This document shows, one piece after another, positions 23,440 through 32,472 of a stretch of DNA of 64,000 nucleotides. Source of the DNA: an archaeon (lineage in GTDB: Archaea > Thermoproteota > Nitrososphaeria > Nitrososphaerales > Gagatemarchaeaceae); contig JAJZNC010000060.1 in assembly GCA_021848045.1 (NCBI GenBank), forward strand, positions 114,909-178,908. Direction: 5' to 3'. Each line of letters starts with the position of its first letter. The stretch's first letter is position 1. The position numbers and the translations under genes are program-made. The notes under the pieces were generated by a model, which did no database searches, had not been told where the DNA came from, and saw only the letters and a program-made list of their open reading frames with translations.

Positions 23440-24405
23440 ATGCTCGATGAGCGAGAGATAGTCGAGCTGATAGCCAGCCGGTCTGGGAAGCTCCCTGCGG
23501 GTTACCTCCCAATAGGCGACGACGTGGCGATGATCCCCCCAGGGAGGCCCGGGGAGAGGGTGGTCCTGAAGTGCGACATGCTCGTGGCCAGGACGGACGT
23601 CCCTCCCGGGATGACCTGGAGGATGGCCGCCAGGAAGGCCGTCGCCATGTGCGTCTCCGACTTTGCCGCGAAGGGCGTCCGCCCCTCCTCGTTCATGGTC
23701 TCCATCGGGCTCCCCAGGGGGACCCCAAAGGGAAGGATCGTTGGGCTCGCCGCCGGCCTGGCAGAGGCCTCCAAGGAGTGGGGTGTCAGGCTGGTGGGCG
23801 GAGACACCGGAGAGGCCGACGACCTGGTCGTCGACTGCTCGATGGCGGGCTTCGCCAGGAGGGTCGTCAGGAGGTCGGGCGCCAAGCCGGAGGAGTACGT
23901 CGTGACGACGGGGCCCTTTGGGCAGACAGCGGCGGGGCTCAGAATCCTCCTTCAGGGGGCCACCGCCTCGCAGGAATTTAGGGCGCGGGCGATCTCCTCG
24001 CTCTACATGCCTAGCCCCAAGTTAGAGGCAGGGCTGGCACTCTCGCGGTTCCTCTCCTCGTCGATGGACTCGAGCGACGGCCTCGCCATTTCGCTACACA
24101 CCATCTCCGAGATGAGCGGGATCGGGATAAAGGTGACCGGCCTCCCTCTCGCCGACAGGCTTGAGGAGTTCGCCGCGGCCAACTCGGTCGCCGAGGAGGA
24201 GCTCGCCCTTTACGGAGGCGAGGAGTACGAGGTGGTCGGGACCATCCCGAAAGACCGCCTAGGGGTGGCCCAACGCGTGGCTCGTTCCCTGGGGTGCGAG
24301 TTGCGCATCGTCGGGGAGACGACGAGAGCCTTCAAGGGGGTTCTCTTCTCGGACGGGAGGAAGGTGAGGAAGGACGGCTGGGTGCACTTCAGAAGCGGAC
24401 CCTAG
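23440..24405 (+). CDS. thiL: Thiamine-monophosphate kinase
   Basis: The 321-residue protein is a typical ThiL: the IGDDVAMI start motif, KCDMLVARTDVPPGMTW, AARKAVAMCVSDFAAKG, the VGGDTGEADDL loop and SMDSSDGLAISL near the end supply the metal- and ATP-binding aspartates. It phosphorylates thiamine phosphate to thiamine diphosphate. It is coupled to the phosphohexomutase upstream (3-bp gap) and its stop overlaps the convergent phosphoglucosamine-mutase gene by 4 bp. No other thiamine gene is in the window. Confidence 0.93.
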   Translation: MLDEREIVELIASRSGKLPAGYLPIGDDVAMIPPGRPGERVVLKCDMLVARTDVPPGMTWRMAARKAVAMCVSDFAAKGVRPSSFMVSIGLPRGTPKGRIVGLAAGLAEASKEWGVRLVGGDTGEADDLVVDCSMAGFARRVVRRSGAKPEEYVVTTGPFGQTAAGLRILLQGATASQEFRARAISSLYMPSPKLEAGLALSRFLSSSMDSSDGLAISLHTISEMSGIGIKVTGLPLADRLEEFAAANSVAEEELALYGGEEYEVVGTIPKDRLGVAQRVARSLGCELRIVGETTRAFKGVLFSDGRKVRKDGWVHFRSGP

Positions 24406-25763
24406 CCAGCCTTCACAGCCTTGACGAACCTCTTGGCTGTCGCGTCCGCCTTCTCCTTGGTCTCAGCCTCGACGAACACCCTCACCATGGGCTCCGTCCC
24501 GCTTGCCCTGATGAGAGCCCAGGTCTTATCGTCAACCCAGACCTTGAGCCCGTCCACCTTCTCAACCTTGCCGTCGGCCCGCCGCTCGATGTTCCTCATG
24601 ACCTCTCTGACCTTGCTCGGGTCGACGGGTACCTTGGTCTTGGTGAGATAGAACCTCGGGAACGCCGTGGCCATCAGCTTCGAGACAGCGCCAGCCCGTG
24701 CGGCCATCACCTCGAGCATCATCGCGGTGGTCATCCCGCCGTCCCGCGTAGGGATGTGGGCGGGGAAGAACCCTCCGCCGTTCTCCTCGAAGCCCATCAA
24801 CGCTTTCCTTTCGATTATGGTCCGCGAGACGTCGACGCTCCCCACCCTTGTCCGTAGCACCTTTCCGCCCCTCCTCTTCGCCACCGCCTCTATCACCTGC
24901 GAGGAGCTTATGGGGGTGACCACGGTGGAGTTGGGGTTCCTCTCGAGGAGGTAGTCCGCGATGAGCGAGCCGCTCTGGTCGCCCCAGTACAGGTTCCCGC
25001 CCTCGTCGCAGAATATCGACCGGTCGCCGTCGCCGTCGTACGCGACGCCAAGGTCGGCGTGAGAGGCCCTGACGGCCACCACGAGGTCCCGCAGGTTCTC
25101 GGGAGTGGGCTCGGGGCCCCTCCCCGGGAAGCTCCCATCGACGATCGAGTTTATCGTCACCACCTTGCACCCGAGCGCCTCAAGCAGGTAGGGCGCAGCA
25201 AGGGCCTGCGCCCCGTTTCCAGGATCGACGGCGACCTTGAACCTGCGCTCAGAGATGAGCTTGGAGTTGACCTTGGAGAGTATCCCGTTGATGTACGCCC
25301 TGATTACGTTGGGCTCGGGCCTCGGTGAGCCAACCTCCTTCCAGTCGGCCTTCCGCGAGGTCCCTTCCTGGAAGATCTTCTCGATCCTCTGCTCGTCGAG
25401 CCTTGAGACCTCCACTCCATCTGGGCCCATGACCTTCACCCCGTTGTACTCCGGCGGGTTGTGCGAGGCGGTGATCATCACAGAGCCCCGGTAGCCCAGC
25501 GCCTTGGTGGCGAACTGGAGGGCCGGGGTAGGGACAATGCCCGCCTCAGCAACGTTCCTCCCTGAGCTCATGAGCCCTGCGGTCACCGACGCGAAGAGCA
25601 TCTGGCCGGTCAGGCGTCCGTCCCTGCCCGTGAGAAGCTCGCCATCGGCGAAGTAGGTCCCCACAGACTCGGCGAGCTTGATGGCAAAGCCCACATCGCC
25701 CGTGACCCCGGGGATGAACCTGACACCGTTGGTGCCGAAGAGCCTTCCTCTGGGCGCGAGCAC
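24402..25763 (-). CDS. glmM: Phosphoglucosamine mutase/phosphomannomutase
   Basis: The 453-residue enzyme is a canonical alpha-D-phosphohexomutase: LFGTNGVRFIPG, the catalytic serine in ITASHNPPEYNG (Ser100), the magnesium loop YDGDGDRS (243-248), and IRASGTEPMVRV at the C-terminus. FEENGGGFFPAH is the sugar-specificity loop; archaeal enzymes with this form act on glucosamine phosphate or mannose phosphate, and the sequence does not settle which. GTG is the start. It probably supplies nucleotide-sugar precursors for surface glycans. Confidence 0.85.
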   Translation of the reverse strand: MLAPRGRLFGTNGVRFIPGVTGDVGFAIKLAESVGTYFADGELLTGRDGRLTGQMLFASVTAGLMSSGRNVAEAGIVPTPALQFATKALGYRGSVMITASHNPPEYNGVKVMGPDGVEVSRLDEQRIEKIFQEGTSRKADWKEVGSPRPEPNVIRAYINGILSKVNSKLISERRFKVAVDPGNGAQALAAPYLLEALGCKVVTINSIVDGSFPGRGPEPTPENLRDLVVAVRASHADLGVAYDGDGDRSIFCDEGGNLYWGDQSGSLIADYLLERNPNSTVVTPISSSQVIEAVAKRRGGKVLRTRVGSVDVSRTIIERKALMGFEENGGGFFPAHIPTRDGGMTTAMMLEVMAARAGAVSKLMATAFPRFYLTKTKVPVDPSKVREVMRNIERRADGKVEKVDGLKVWVDDKTWALIRASGTEPMVRVFVEAETKEKADATAKRFVKAVKAG

Positions 25764-25954
25764 GCTGGGTTTCGGCTAGCCGACTCATTAAAAACCTTTG
25801 AAACAGGGATTTGATATTATAGATGATATTTGTAGAGGAATCACACGTCTGCGCGGCCATATAGCGAATACATGCAAGTGAACCTCACCCACCCTGGAGA
25901 ACGCGGCTGCGTGACCATAAACACTTATGTTGAATCCGGCGGGCTCTCATATCG

Positions 25955-26062
25955 GGGCCCGTAGCTCAGCACGGATAGAGCGCCAGCCTTCTAACCTCCC
26001 CTTCAGATGAAGGGAGGAAAGTGAGCTGGATGCCGCGTGTTCAAATCATGCCGGGCCCGCCA
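25955..26062 (+). tRNA. tRNA-Arg(UCU) with 30-nt intron
   Basis: Acceptor GGGCCCG pairs with CGGGCCC, the D stem GCTC with GAGC, the anticodon stem CCAGC with GCTGG around loop CTTCTAA (anticodon TCT at 25990-25992), and the T stem GCGTG with CATGC around TTCAAAT. An intron of about 30 nt (25994-26023) lies after position 37, the canonical archaeal site. Discriminator G and an encoded CCA end the gene. A TATA-like CATAAACACTT is upstream. Confidence 0.92.
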
Positions 26063-26165
26063 TTAGAACCCGCCAGGTTGAAGGCGGCCCGGCGAGGACG
26101 CGCCGCCCGTCCGGCGTGTCGGGATTCCGGCTCGAGCGAGCGACGCCAAGACCGGTATGGCTCGC

Positions 26166-27407
26166 TCAGCCAATCCTCTTCCGCATCCTCTCCACAGCCT
26201 CTCTCAGCGTGCTGTCCTGCTTGGGGAACGCGAGCCTCACCCGAGTCTTCCCAGCACCAGGCGTCGAGAAGAAGCTGGATGCAGGGACCACCGCAACCCC
26301 TCCGTCCTTAACCAGATTCTCGGCGAAGCCTACGTCGTCTCCCCCCCAGAGGGAGCGGAAGTCCGCCATGATGAAGTACGCGCCTTCAGGTTTCAGGCAC
26401 TCGAACCCCATCGACTCTAGCGACTTCAAGAGATAGTCTCGCTTGCGGGTGTACGTCCTCGTCAGCAACGCATAGTACGAGTCGTCAAGGTTGTACGCGG
26501 CGAGCGCGGCCCGCTGGAGGGGGGCGGGGGCGCAGACCGTCAGAAAGTCGTGGACCTTCCTTATCGCCTCCGTCAGACCCTTCTCAGCGACCGCGTAGCC
26601 TATCCGCCACCCGGTCACGCTGTAGGTCTTCGAGACACCCGATATCGTCACCGTGGAGTCGGCCATGTCTCCGAGCGTGGCGAGGCTGACGTGACGCGCG
26701 CCGTCGTAGACTATCTGCTCGTAGATCTCGTCTGTAATCGCCACCACGCCGTGGTCGGAGCAGAGGTCGGCGACGAGCCGGAGCTCGTCCCTCGAGAGGA
26801 CCCTCCCGGTGGGGTTGTTGGGGGTGTTCACAACAATCGCCCTCGGCTTGACGCCGCGACGACCCGAGAACGCGCGCTTGAGCTCCTCCTCGTCGAGCCG
26901 GAAGTCAGGCTCGCGGAGCCTGACGGTGCGCACCCTGGCACCCGAAATCAAGGCCGAGGAAGGGTAGCATTCATAGAAGGGCTCGGGGACGATGACCTCG
27001 TCGTTCGAGTCGGTGAGCGCGAGCATGGTCGCGACCATCGCCTCGGTCGCACCGCAGGTCACGGTCACGTTGTCATCGCCTGTCGCCTGGATGCCGTTGA
27101 ACCTCCGCGCCTTATGGGCTATCGCGTTCCTGAGCTCCTCGGAACCCCAGGTCAACTCGTACTGGTTGTAGCCCTCTCTCACGGCTCGGGCGGCAGCGGC
27201 CTTGAGCTCCTTGGGGGCGGAGAAGTCAGGGTACCCCTGTGCGAGGTTGATCGCCCCGTGGACACTCGCCAGCCTGGTCATGTCCCTAATCAGCGAGTCC
27301 TGGAACAGGGCCACGCGCTGAGAGACAGAGACGCGTGGTTTCGGTCGGGTCAAGGGGCTCTTCGCCGCCTCCAGCCCGCACCAAGATGAACGTTTGGACG
27401 CCCGCAT
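26166..27407 (-). CDS. Class I aminotransferase (aspartate-aminotransferase-like)
   Basis: The 413-residue enzyme shows class I/II PLP aminotransferase features: INLAQGYPDFSAP near the N-terminus, the NNPTGRV loop, the ITDEIYEQIVYDG aspartate and tyrosine, the PLP lysine in ISGVSKTYSVTGWRIGY, and the substrate-carboxylate Arg in VRLAFPK. The DFSAP start resembles kynurenine/methionine/aspartate aminotransferases, so the amino-acid substrate is open. The first 25 residues are Arg/Ser-rich and a later start is possible. Confidence 0.9.
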   Translation of the reverse strand: MRASKRSSWCGLEAAKSPLTRPKPRVSVSQRVALFQDSLIRDMTRLASVHGAINLAQGYPDFSAPKELKAAAARAVREGYNQYELTWGSEELRNAIAHKARRFNGIQATGDDNVTVTCGATEAMVATMLALTDSNDEVIVPEPFYECYPSSALISGARVRTVRLREPDFRLDEEELKRAFSGRRGVKPRAIVVNTPNNPTGRVLSRDELRLVADLCSDHGVVAITDEIYEQIVYDGARHVSLATLGDMADSTVTISGVSKTYSVTGWRIGYAVAEKGLTEAIRKVHDFLTVCAPAPLQRAALAAYNLDDSYYALLTRTYTRKRDYLLKSLESMGFECLKPEGAYFIMADFRSLWGGDDVGFAENLVKDGGVAVVPASSFFSTPGAGKTRVRLAFPKQDSTLREAVERMRKRIG

Positions 27408-27427
27408 GGTCGAGGTTTATTAGGCGG

Positions 27428-27652
27428 ATGAGCGTCCGGGCCAGGCGTTTGAAGGCCTACCTGGTCGTTCCCGGGGTCATCTTGGCGCTCGCGGGTCTCG
27501 TGTTCACCCTCCAGGGGTTCGGCTTGGTGGGTCCCGCGAGCTCGTTTATGTTCCAGAGTTCCGCCTGGATCTACCAGGGTGTGGCGATACTTGTGGTCGG
27601 CCTTTTGGTGGCAGCCTCCGGCCTCCTCTTGGGGCGGCCAAAGGCGGCGTAG
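27428..27652 (+). CDS. Small two-pass membrane protein
   Basis: From the ATG at 27428 the 74-residue protein reads MSVRARRLKAYLVV, a first membrane segment (about 11-30), an amphipathic loop (SSFMFQSSAWIYQG) and a second membrane segment (46-66). An upstream in-frame ATG at 27386 would add basic residues and is an alternative. The Arg-rich start faces the cytoplasm. No family is recognised. It lies between the aminotransferase (divergent) and the HtrA-like gene (convergent). Confidence 0.55.
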   Translation: MSVRARRLKAYLVVPGVILALAGLVFTLQGFGLVGPASSFMFQSSAWIYQGVAILVVGLLVAASGLLLGRPKAA

Positions 27653-27684
27653 CCGAACCTCAGGCCGAGGGTCGGCCCGTCAGC

Positions 27685-28647
27685 CTACCTGCGCCTCACT
27701 ACGAGCCTCTCGGGAGACTCCCTCAGCTTGAGCCTGGTCTCGTAGCTCGTCCCGTTCCTCACGAACTGTAAGGAGACATCGTCGCCTATGCTCAGGCGGG
27801 AGAGCGCGCCCACTAGGTCCTTCATTCCCTCAAGGCGCAACTCTTCGATTTTCACGAGTATGTCCCCCACCCGGAGCCCCGCCTCCCTTGCGGGGGCTCC
27901 GTGGATCACCTCGACGAGGAGGACGCCCTGCTCCACAGCCAGGTTGTACCTTCTGGCCACGGACCTGTTGACGTCTGTCCCGGATATCCCCAGCCAAGGT
28001 CTGACAACCCTGCCGTTCCTGGCTATCTGGTCCATTATCCTCTTGATGGTCTCAGAGGGTATCGCGAAGCCCATCCCCTGCGCGAAGGGGATCATGGCCG
28101 TGTTCATTCCTATGACCTTTCCCCCGAGGTCTGCAAGCGGGCCCCCGCTGTTCCCCGGGTTGATTGCCGCGTCCGTCTGAATCAACCCCTCGACCACAAA
28201 GTCGGTCCCCGGGAGCGGCCTCCCGAGGGCGCCGATTAGCCCCATCGAGACGGTGGGCGCCCCAGGAAGGCCCAGGGCGTTCCCAATGGCCAGCACTATC
28301 TGCCCAACCTTGAGCTTCTCCGAGTCTCCCAGCGTTGCGAACGGGAGGTCCTCCGCCTCCACCTTGACGAGGGCGACGTCAGTGGCAGGGTCTGTCCCTG
28401 TCACCTCCCCCACGAACGTCCTTCCGTCCTTGAGGTTTACCTGGACTCTCGTCGCGTCGTCGATGACATGGTTGTTGGTCACGATGATCCCGCGTGGATC
28501 GATGATAACCCCGGACCCCTGGCCCTCCACTGGGACGACCCCGAAGCGGTTGTCGCGGGTGAGCCTCGTGCTGTCTATCCCCACGACGCTCTCGCTGAGC
28601 CTCTCGACCGCCCCGGTTATCTGCCTCTCCAGCTCCGTCAGACCCAT
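27685..28647 (-). CDS. HtrA/DegP-like serine protease with PDZ domain
   Basis: The 320-residue protein has the S1C catalytic triad: His60 in VTNNHVI, Asp90 in DPATDVALV and Ser167 in NPGNSGGPL. A PDZ domain (about 210-300) follows, with GVLLVEVIHGAPAREAGLRVGDI. There is no signal peptide or membrane segment, so the protease appears cytoplasmic, unlike bacterial DegP. It probably handles damaged proteins. A second homologue lies directly upstream (28733-29644), 85 bp away and in the same direction. Confidence 0.92.
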   Translation of the reverse strand: MGLTELERQITGAVERLSESVVGIDSTRLTRDNRFGVVPVEGQGSGVIIDPRGIIVTNNHVIDDATRVQVNLKDGRTFVGEVTGTDPATDVALVKVEAEDLPFATLGDSEKLKVGQIVLAIGNALGLPGAPTVSMGLIGALGRPLPGTDFVVEGLIQTDAAINPGNSGGPLADLGGKVIGMNTAMIPFAQGMGFAIPSETIKRIMDQIARNGRVVRPWLGISGTDVNRSVARRYNLAVEQGVLLVEVIHGAPAREAGLRVGDILVKIEELRLEGMKDLVGALSRLSIGDDVSLQFVRNGTSYETRLKLRESPERLVVRRR

Positions 28648-28732
28648 ACCGCCCCCCTCCCTACCAGGGCGGCCTCACCGGAGGCCCCGGTTCTGGGACG
28701 GACGGCCTTGAAGGGCCTCTCGGCTCGGACAT

Positions 28733-29644
28733 CTAATCCTCCCTCCCCGTGGCTGGCGTGACCTCCAGGTCTACGACCGCCCCTCCCCTGAGCACGGAGA
28801 CCTTGGTCCTCTTCCCTATCGCCTCTTCTCGAAGGAGGCCGGCGAGGTCCTCGGAGTCCGAAACCGTCTTCCCGTCGAACCTGAGGATGATGTCCCCGAA
28901 AGAGAACCCCGACAGCTTGGCGGGCGTGCCATCCTGGACGGAGCAAACCATCACACCAGAGTCCTGTCCCACCCCGTCGCTGGAAGCGACATCCGCCGGG
29001 AGCGAGACCGGGTGCGAGAGTATCCCCAGGTAAGCCTTCTTGAACGGCTGGCCATTCTCGACCCTGTCTACGACCTTCGATATCGTGGCCACCGGCACGG
29101 CAATCCCCCTCTTCGAGAAGTAGGCCACGTTCATCCCTATCACGCGGCCTGACGCGTCCACCAGCGGACCTCCCGAGTAGCCCGGGTTTACCCTGGCGTC
29201 TGTGACTATCGCGTCCTCTATGGTCACGCCCCGCCACCCGCCCACGGTCCGGCCCGCGCCTGTGACTAAACCAGACGTTACACTGGGACGCGCTTCGATG
29301 GAGTTCGCCAGCGCGAGGACGAACTGCCCCGACTTCAGGGACTGAGAGTCCCCCTTTTCCGAAGGGGTCAGGACGGCCTCGACGGTCAGGACTGCGACAT
29401 CCGCCCTCCTGAAGCGCCCCGCCACCCTCGCTGAGAGCTTCCTCCCGTCTGAGGTCCGTACGGTCACCTCCTCTGCTCCCCTAATCACGTGGTACGCCGT
29501 GACCATCGTGTGCTCGTCCCAGGCGAATCCAGAGCCGTTCCCGTGGAACGAGCTCACACCCAATACCGAGCGACCCGAGCTCTCGGCGAGCAGCTGGATC
29601 TCGCCGGAGATTGTCTGGAGTATTCCGCTTGATGTCGTGCTCAA
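28733..29644 (-). CDS. Second HtrA-like serine protease with PDZ domain
   Basis: The 303-residue protein has His52 in TAYHVI, Asp82 in ADVAVL and Ser157 in NPGYSGGPL, then a PDZ domain (about 210-290) with V...VQDGTPAKLSGFSFGDI. All triad residues are kept, with a Tyr in place of Asn before the serine. It has no signal peptide. It diverges strongly from the neighbouring copy at 27685, so the duplication is old. The pair may be one operon, and a mixed oligomer is possible. Confidence 0.88.
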   Translation of the reverse strand: MSTTSSGILQTISGEIQLLAESSGRSVLGVSSFHGNGSGFAWDEHTMVTAYHVIRGAEEVTVRTSDGRKLSARVAGRFRRADVAVLTVEAVLTPSEKGDSQSLKSGQFVLALANSIEARPSVTSGLVTGAGRTVGGWRGVTIEDAIVTDARVNPGYSGGPLVDASGRVIGMNVAYFSKRGIAVPVATISKVVDRVENGQPFKKAYLGILSHPVSLPADVASSDGVGQDSGVMVCSVQDGTPAKLSGFSFGDIILRFDGKTVSDSEDLAGLLREEAIGKRTKVSVLRGGAVVDLEVTPATGRED

Positions 29645-29736
29645 CTTATGCGATCACTGTGGAGCTAGGGTGTCGAGGGATACTTGTTGATGGAGAATCC
29701 GGATATCCGGTCACACCAAGACGGAGCCAGCCCGCG

Positions 29737-30357
29737 CTAATTGTGCAAGGAGTAGAATGCGACCCGCCCCTCCGGACCCTCGAGGCTGAATCTGGAAAGG
29801 TGCCCCACCAGCTGGTAGGAGGCCCTTATCGCGTCCGCGAGGTCCTTCCCTTCCTTGACATTGCCCTCGATCACGAGCTCCCCGTCCGAGAAGACGGCGT
29901 CAATCTGGACCGCACCGTCCTCAGTGACCCACTTCATCGTGGTCCCGCGCTCGTCCTCCGAGTAGCCGAGCCAGCGTAGTGGCCCGAACCACCTGCCCTT
30001 GAGGCCGGAGGTCGCCTCCCTCGAGGCGTTCCCGAAGGGGAGGAGCGTCCGTAGTATGGCGACCCTGTGGGCCGGAGCGTGAGGACGGGTAGAGGATGAG
30101 AGCAGCCCCACCCCCATCGCGGACCGCCCCTCGCTCGTGACGTGGTAGCCGTCGGGCGTCTTCTCGAGGATCATCTTCTCCTCCAGCCTGTGTAGGCTCC
30201 TCGAGAGGGTCTCCGAATGTGTACCGAGCCTGCGCCTCAGGCCCTCGAAGGTGAACCCTAGGAGGTCCTCCTCTCCCAGGAAGCGCAGCACCTCGGCGTC
30301 CCTCTCGCTGAACTGAGGGGCGAGAGGATACTCGTCCCGCGGGACTGTGGTGGGCAA
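29737..30357 (-). CDS. Winged-helix regulator with C-terminal sensor-like domain
   Basis: The 206-residue protein carries a wing domain in residues 15-85 (SERDAEVLRFLGEEDLLGF, ETLSRSLHRLEEKM, YHVTSEGRSAM). A C-terminal beta-rich domain (about 105-206) includes LKGRWFGPLRWLGYSEDERG and VEDGAVQIDAV-like strands. The length and order suit a one-component regulator with its own ligand domain. It lies upstream of, and in the same direction as, the two HtrA genes, so control of proteolysis genes is possible. No operator was recognised. Confidence 0.7.
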   Translation of the reverse strand: MPTTVPRDEYPLAPQFSERDAEVLRFLGEEDLLGFTFEGLRRRLGTHSETLSRSLHRLEEKMILEKTPDGYHVTSEGRSAMGVGLLSSSTRPHAPAHRVAILRTLLPFGNASREATSGLKGRWFGPLRWLGYSEDERGTTMKWVTEDGAVQIDAVFSDGELVIEGNVKEGKDLADAIRASYQLVGHLSRFSLEGPEGRVAFYSLHN

Positions 30358-30433
30358 GGCTACCGTTTTGGGACGAGACGACGCCTGGATTTATAGTTGG
30401 CAGTTGTCCTCGGGCGTGCAAGTAGCGCGGAGG

Positions 30434-30802
30434 CTACTTGGTCGCGGGGGACTCCGAGGTGACCCTCCTGTAGGCCTCGATGTAGTCCAGAGCAAACCGG
30501 TCGGCGTTCTTCTCCGTGCCCCTGTGCTTGCCAGCGAACTGCCTGAGGTGGTGGTAGAACTCGTGGAGCATCACGAACGGGTCGTAGAAGTAATCGGAAC
30601 TCACAGCCCGTATCTCCCTCCTGTCCGCGGAGTAGACGGCGAGCACCCCCTTGGAGTGCCTCTTGGTCGTCCCGACTCCCAGCTTGGGGACATCCACGCG
30701 GTACCGTTCTGAGAGAAGCATGATTGCCTTCTCGGTCTTGCAGTCGAGTATGGTCGCCACGATTGATGCCTTGAACCGGTCGTCAGACTCTGTGTTCTGC
30801 AA
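30434..30802 (-). CDS. Putative small metallopeptidase (HEXXH)
   Basis: The 122-residue protein contains HEFYHH at 80-85, a proper HEXXH zinc motif, followed by EKNADRFALDYIEAY, where Glu97 or Asp101 could be the third ligand. The N-terminal half gives strands and helices with a conserved-looking YSADRREIRAVSSD before the motif. The size matches minimal archaeal zincins with unknown substrate. It starts 2 bp after the stop of the 30805-31089 gene, so the two form an operon. Confidence 0.75.
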   Translation of the reverse strand: MQNTESDDRFKASIVATILDCKTEKAIMLLSERYRVDVPKLGVGTTKRHSKGVLAVYSADRREIRAVSSDYFYDPFVMLHEFYHHLRQFAGKHRGTEKNADRFALDYIEAYRRVTSESPATK

Positions 30803-30804
30803 TG

Positions 30805-31089
30805 CTATGCCTGCTTCTCTTCAAGCTCGAAGGTGAACCTGGCCCCGGCGAACTCTCTCGTCCCGACCTTCTCCCACTCGACGCCGTAGGTCTTGGTCAT
30901 CTGGGCGCCGACCACCTTGACCTCTTTGGGGAGGTCCTCCCAGAGCCTCTCAACTTTGACCGGGTCCTTGCTGAACAGCAGAGAACGCCTGCGCTTCATC
31001 AGGTACTTCACCGCGACCTTCTGGTAGTCTGTCCCCTCAACCTCGACCTTCTCCTTGCCCGTGTCGACGGTGAAGGCTCTCTTTCCCAC
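30805..31089 (-). CDS. Conserved-looking hypothetical protein, 94 aa
   Basis: The 94-residue basic protein starts MGKRAFTVDTGKEKVEVEG and has a helix KVAVKYLMKRRRSLLF, then alternating strands to a FTFELEEKQA end. There are no cysteines or membrane segments. The KMKRRR-like cluster could contact RNA. It is the upstream partner of the HEXXH protein (2-bp gap) and follows the zinc-ribbon gene at 31138 by about 48 bp in the same direction. The function is unknown. Confidence 0.65.
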   Translation of the reverse strand: MGKRAFTVDTGKEKVEVEGTDYQKVAVKYLMKRRRSLLFSKDPVKVERLWEDLPKEVKVVGAQMTKTYGVEWEKVGTREFAGARFTFELEEKQA

Positions 31090-31137
31090 GAGCCTCAGGG
31101 GGCGCGGTCGATTAATGAGTTTTTGGTCGTGCTCTTC

Positions 31138-31296
31138 CTATAGCCCGACGGCAGACCAGACGTCGTCGTCGCTGTCGAGCTGCGTGTAGCCGCACCTGTC
31201 GCACTTCTTGCCCGTGAGGGTGGCCGCCTTTCCTCCTGCGAGGACCTTCCTCTCGTACTCGACCATCTGGCCGGCGCGACACCTTTCGCAGTTCAT
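31138..31296 (-). CDS. Small zinc-ribbon protein, 52 aa
   Basis: An ATG at 31296 opens MNCERCRAGQMVEYERK, then a Gly/Ala loop and KKCDRCGYTQLDSDDD, ending SAVGL. Two CXXC pairs make a complete zinc ribbon. The frame on the same strand that overlaps it (31112-31312) is Arg-rich shadow. Small ribbons of this type are common in archaeal genomes near ribosome and GTPase genes. It is divergent from the DRG gene, whose start lies 74 bp away. Confidence 0.7.
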   Translation of the reverse strand: MNCERCRAGQMVEYERKVLAGGKAATLTGKKCDRCGYTQLDSDDDVWSAVGL

Positions 31297-31369
31297 GGGG
31301 AGCCGGCGTCAACGCCTCGAAGCTTTAAGTCACTCCGTCCCTCTCCGCCTCCAGAAGGCGAAGCTTAGG

Positions 31370-32467
31370 TTGGGCGTCCCCGAGAAGATCAAGAAGATAG
31401 AGGAGGACCTTCTCAAGACGCAGGTCAACAAACACACGGAGCGCCACATCGGGATACTCAGGGCGAAGCTCGCCAAGCTCAAGATGGACCAGGAGGAGCA
31501 GCAGTCCAGGAGGTCGGGCAGCGCCCAGGGGTACGACGTGAAGAAGTCAGGGGACGCCACGGTCGTCCTCATCGGACTCCCGAGCGTGGGTAAGTCCACG
31601 CTCCTCAACATGCTCACGAACGCGAAGTCAAAGGTGGCGGCCTACCAGTTCACCACACTCGACGTAGTCCCCGGAGTCCTGGAGTACAAAGGAGCGCGGA
31701 TACAGGTCCTCGACCTCCCGGGCATCATACAGGGCGCATCCTCTGGCAAGGGTCTGGGGAAGAGGGTGCTCGCGGTCGCCCGGAACGCAGACCTCGTGAT
31801 GTTCGTAATCGACGTCTTCCAACCAGAGGCGAGGTCCCTCCTCGAGAAAGAACTCAGGCTCACGGGGATAAGGGTAGACGAAGAGCCCCCCAACCTCGTA
31901 ATAGAGACGACGACTACCGGAGGGATATCCGTGGCCCCGATGGTCAGGCTCACCAAGACGTCGGTGGAGACGGTCAAGGACATCCTTAGGGTCTACGGGA
32001 TGAACAGCGCCCGCGTCGTCATCCGTCAGGACGTCAGCGACGAGCAGCTCATCGACGCTGTACTCGGCAGCAGGGCGTACATCCCCTCGCTGACGGTCAT
32101 GAACAAGATAGACCTGGTGAACGCGGGGTTCATCAACGAGGTCACGGCGAAGCTCCCGATGAGGTTCGTGCCCATCTCGGCGGAGAGCAACCTCAACATC
32201 GAAGCGCTCAAGCAGGAGATGTACAAGAGGCTTGACTTCATACGCATCTACATGAGGCGGAGATCCGGGGAGACGGACTACAAGGAGCCGATGATAGTCA
32301 GGAACGGCTCCACCGTCCTCCAGATCTGCGACAAGGTCCACAGGAAGATAAAGGACGACTTCAGGTACGCCCTAATATGGGGAAAGAGCGTGAAGTTCGA
32401 GGGGCAGAGGGTCGGGATAAACCACAAGCTCATGGACGAAGACGTCCTTACCCTGGTCACAAAGTGA
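31370..32467 (+). CDS. DRG-family GTP-binding protein
   Basis: The 365-residue protein is an archaeal DRG (Obg-related) GTPase. A start helix MGVPEKIKKIEEDLLKTQ with KHTERHIGILRAKLAKLK precedes the G domain: GLPSVGKST (69-77, P-loop), DLPG (115-118), NKID near 248 and a TGS domain at the C-terminus. The TTG at 31370 is chosen because DRG proteins begin M-G-(I/V)-PEKI; a TATA-like CTTTAAGT lies upstream. The family associates with ribosomes or translation factors. The CoA-binding protein gene follows after 5 bp. Confidence 0.93.
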   Translation: MGVPEKIKKIEEDLLKTQVNKHTERHIGILRAKLAKLKMDQEEQQSRRSGSAQGYDVKKSGDATVVLIGLPSVGKSTLLNMLTNAKSKVAAYQFTTLDVVPGVLEYKGARIQVLDLPGIIQGASSGKGLGKRVLAVARNADLVMFVIDVFQPEARSLLEKELRLTGIRVDEEPPNLVIETTTTGGISVAPMVRLTKTSVETVKDILRVYGMNSARVVIRQDVSDEQLIDAVLGSRAYIPSLTVMNKIDLVNAGFINEVTAKLPMRFVPISAESNLNIEALKQEMYKRLDFIRIYMRRRSGETDYKEPMIVRNGSTVLQICDKVHRKIKDDFRYALIWGKSVKFEGQRVGINHKLMDEDVLTLVTK

Positions 32468-32472
32468 CATCG

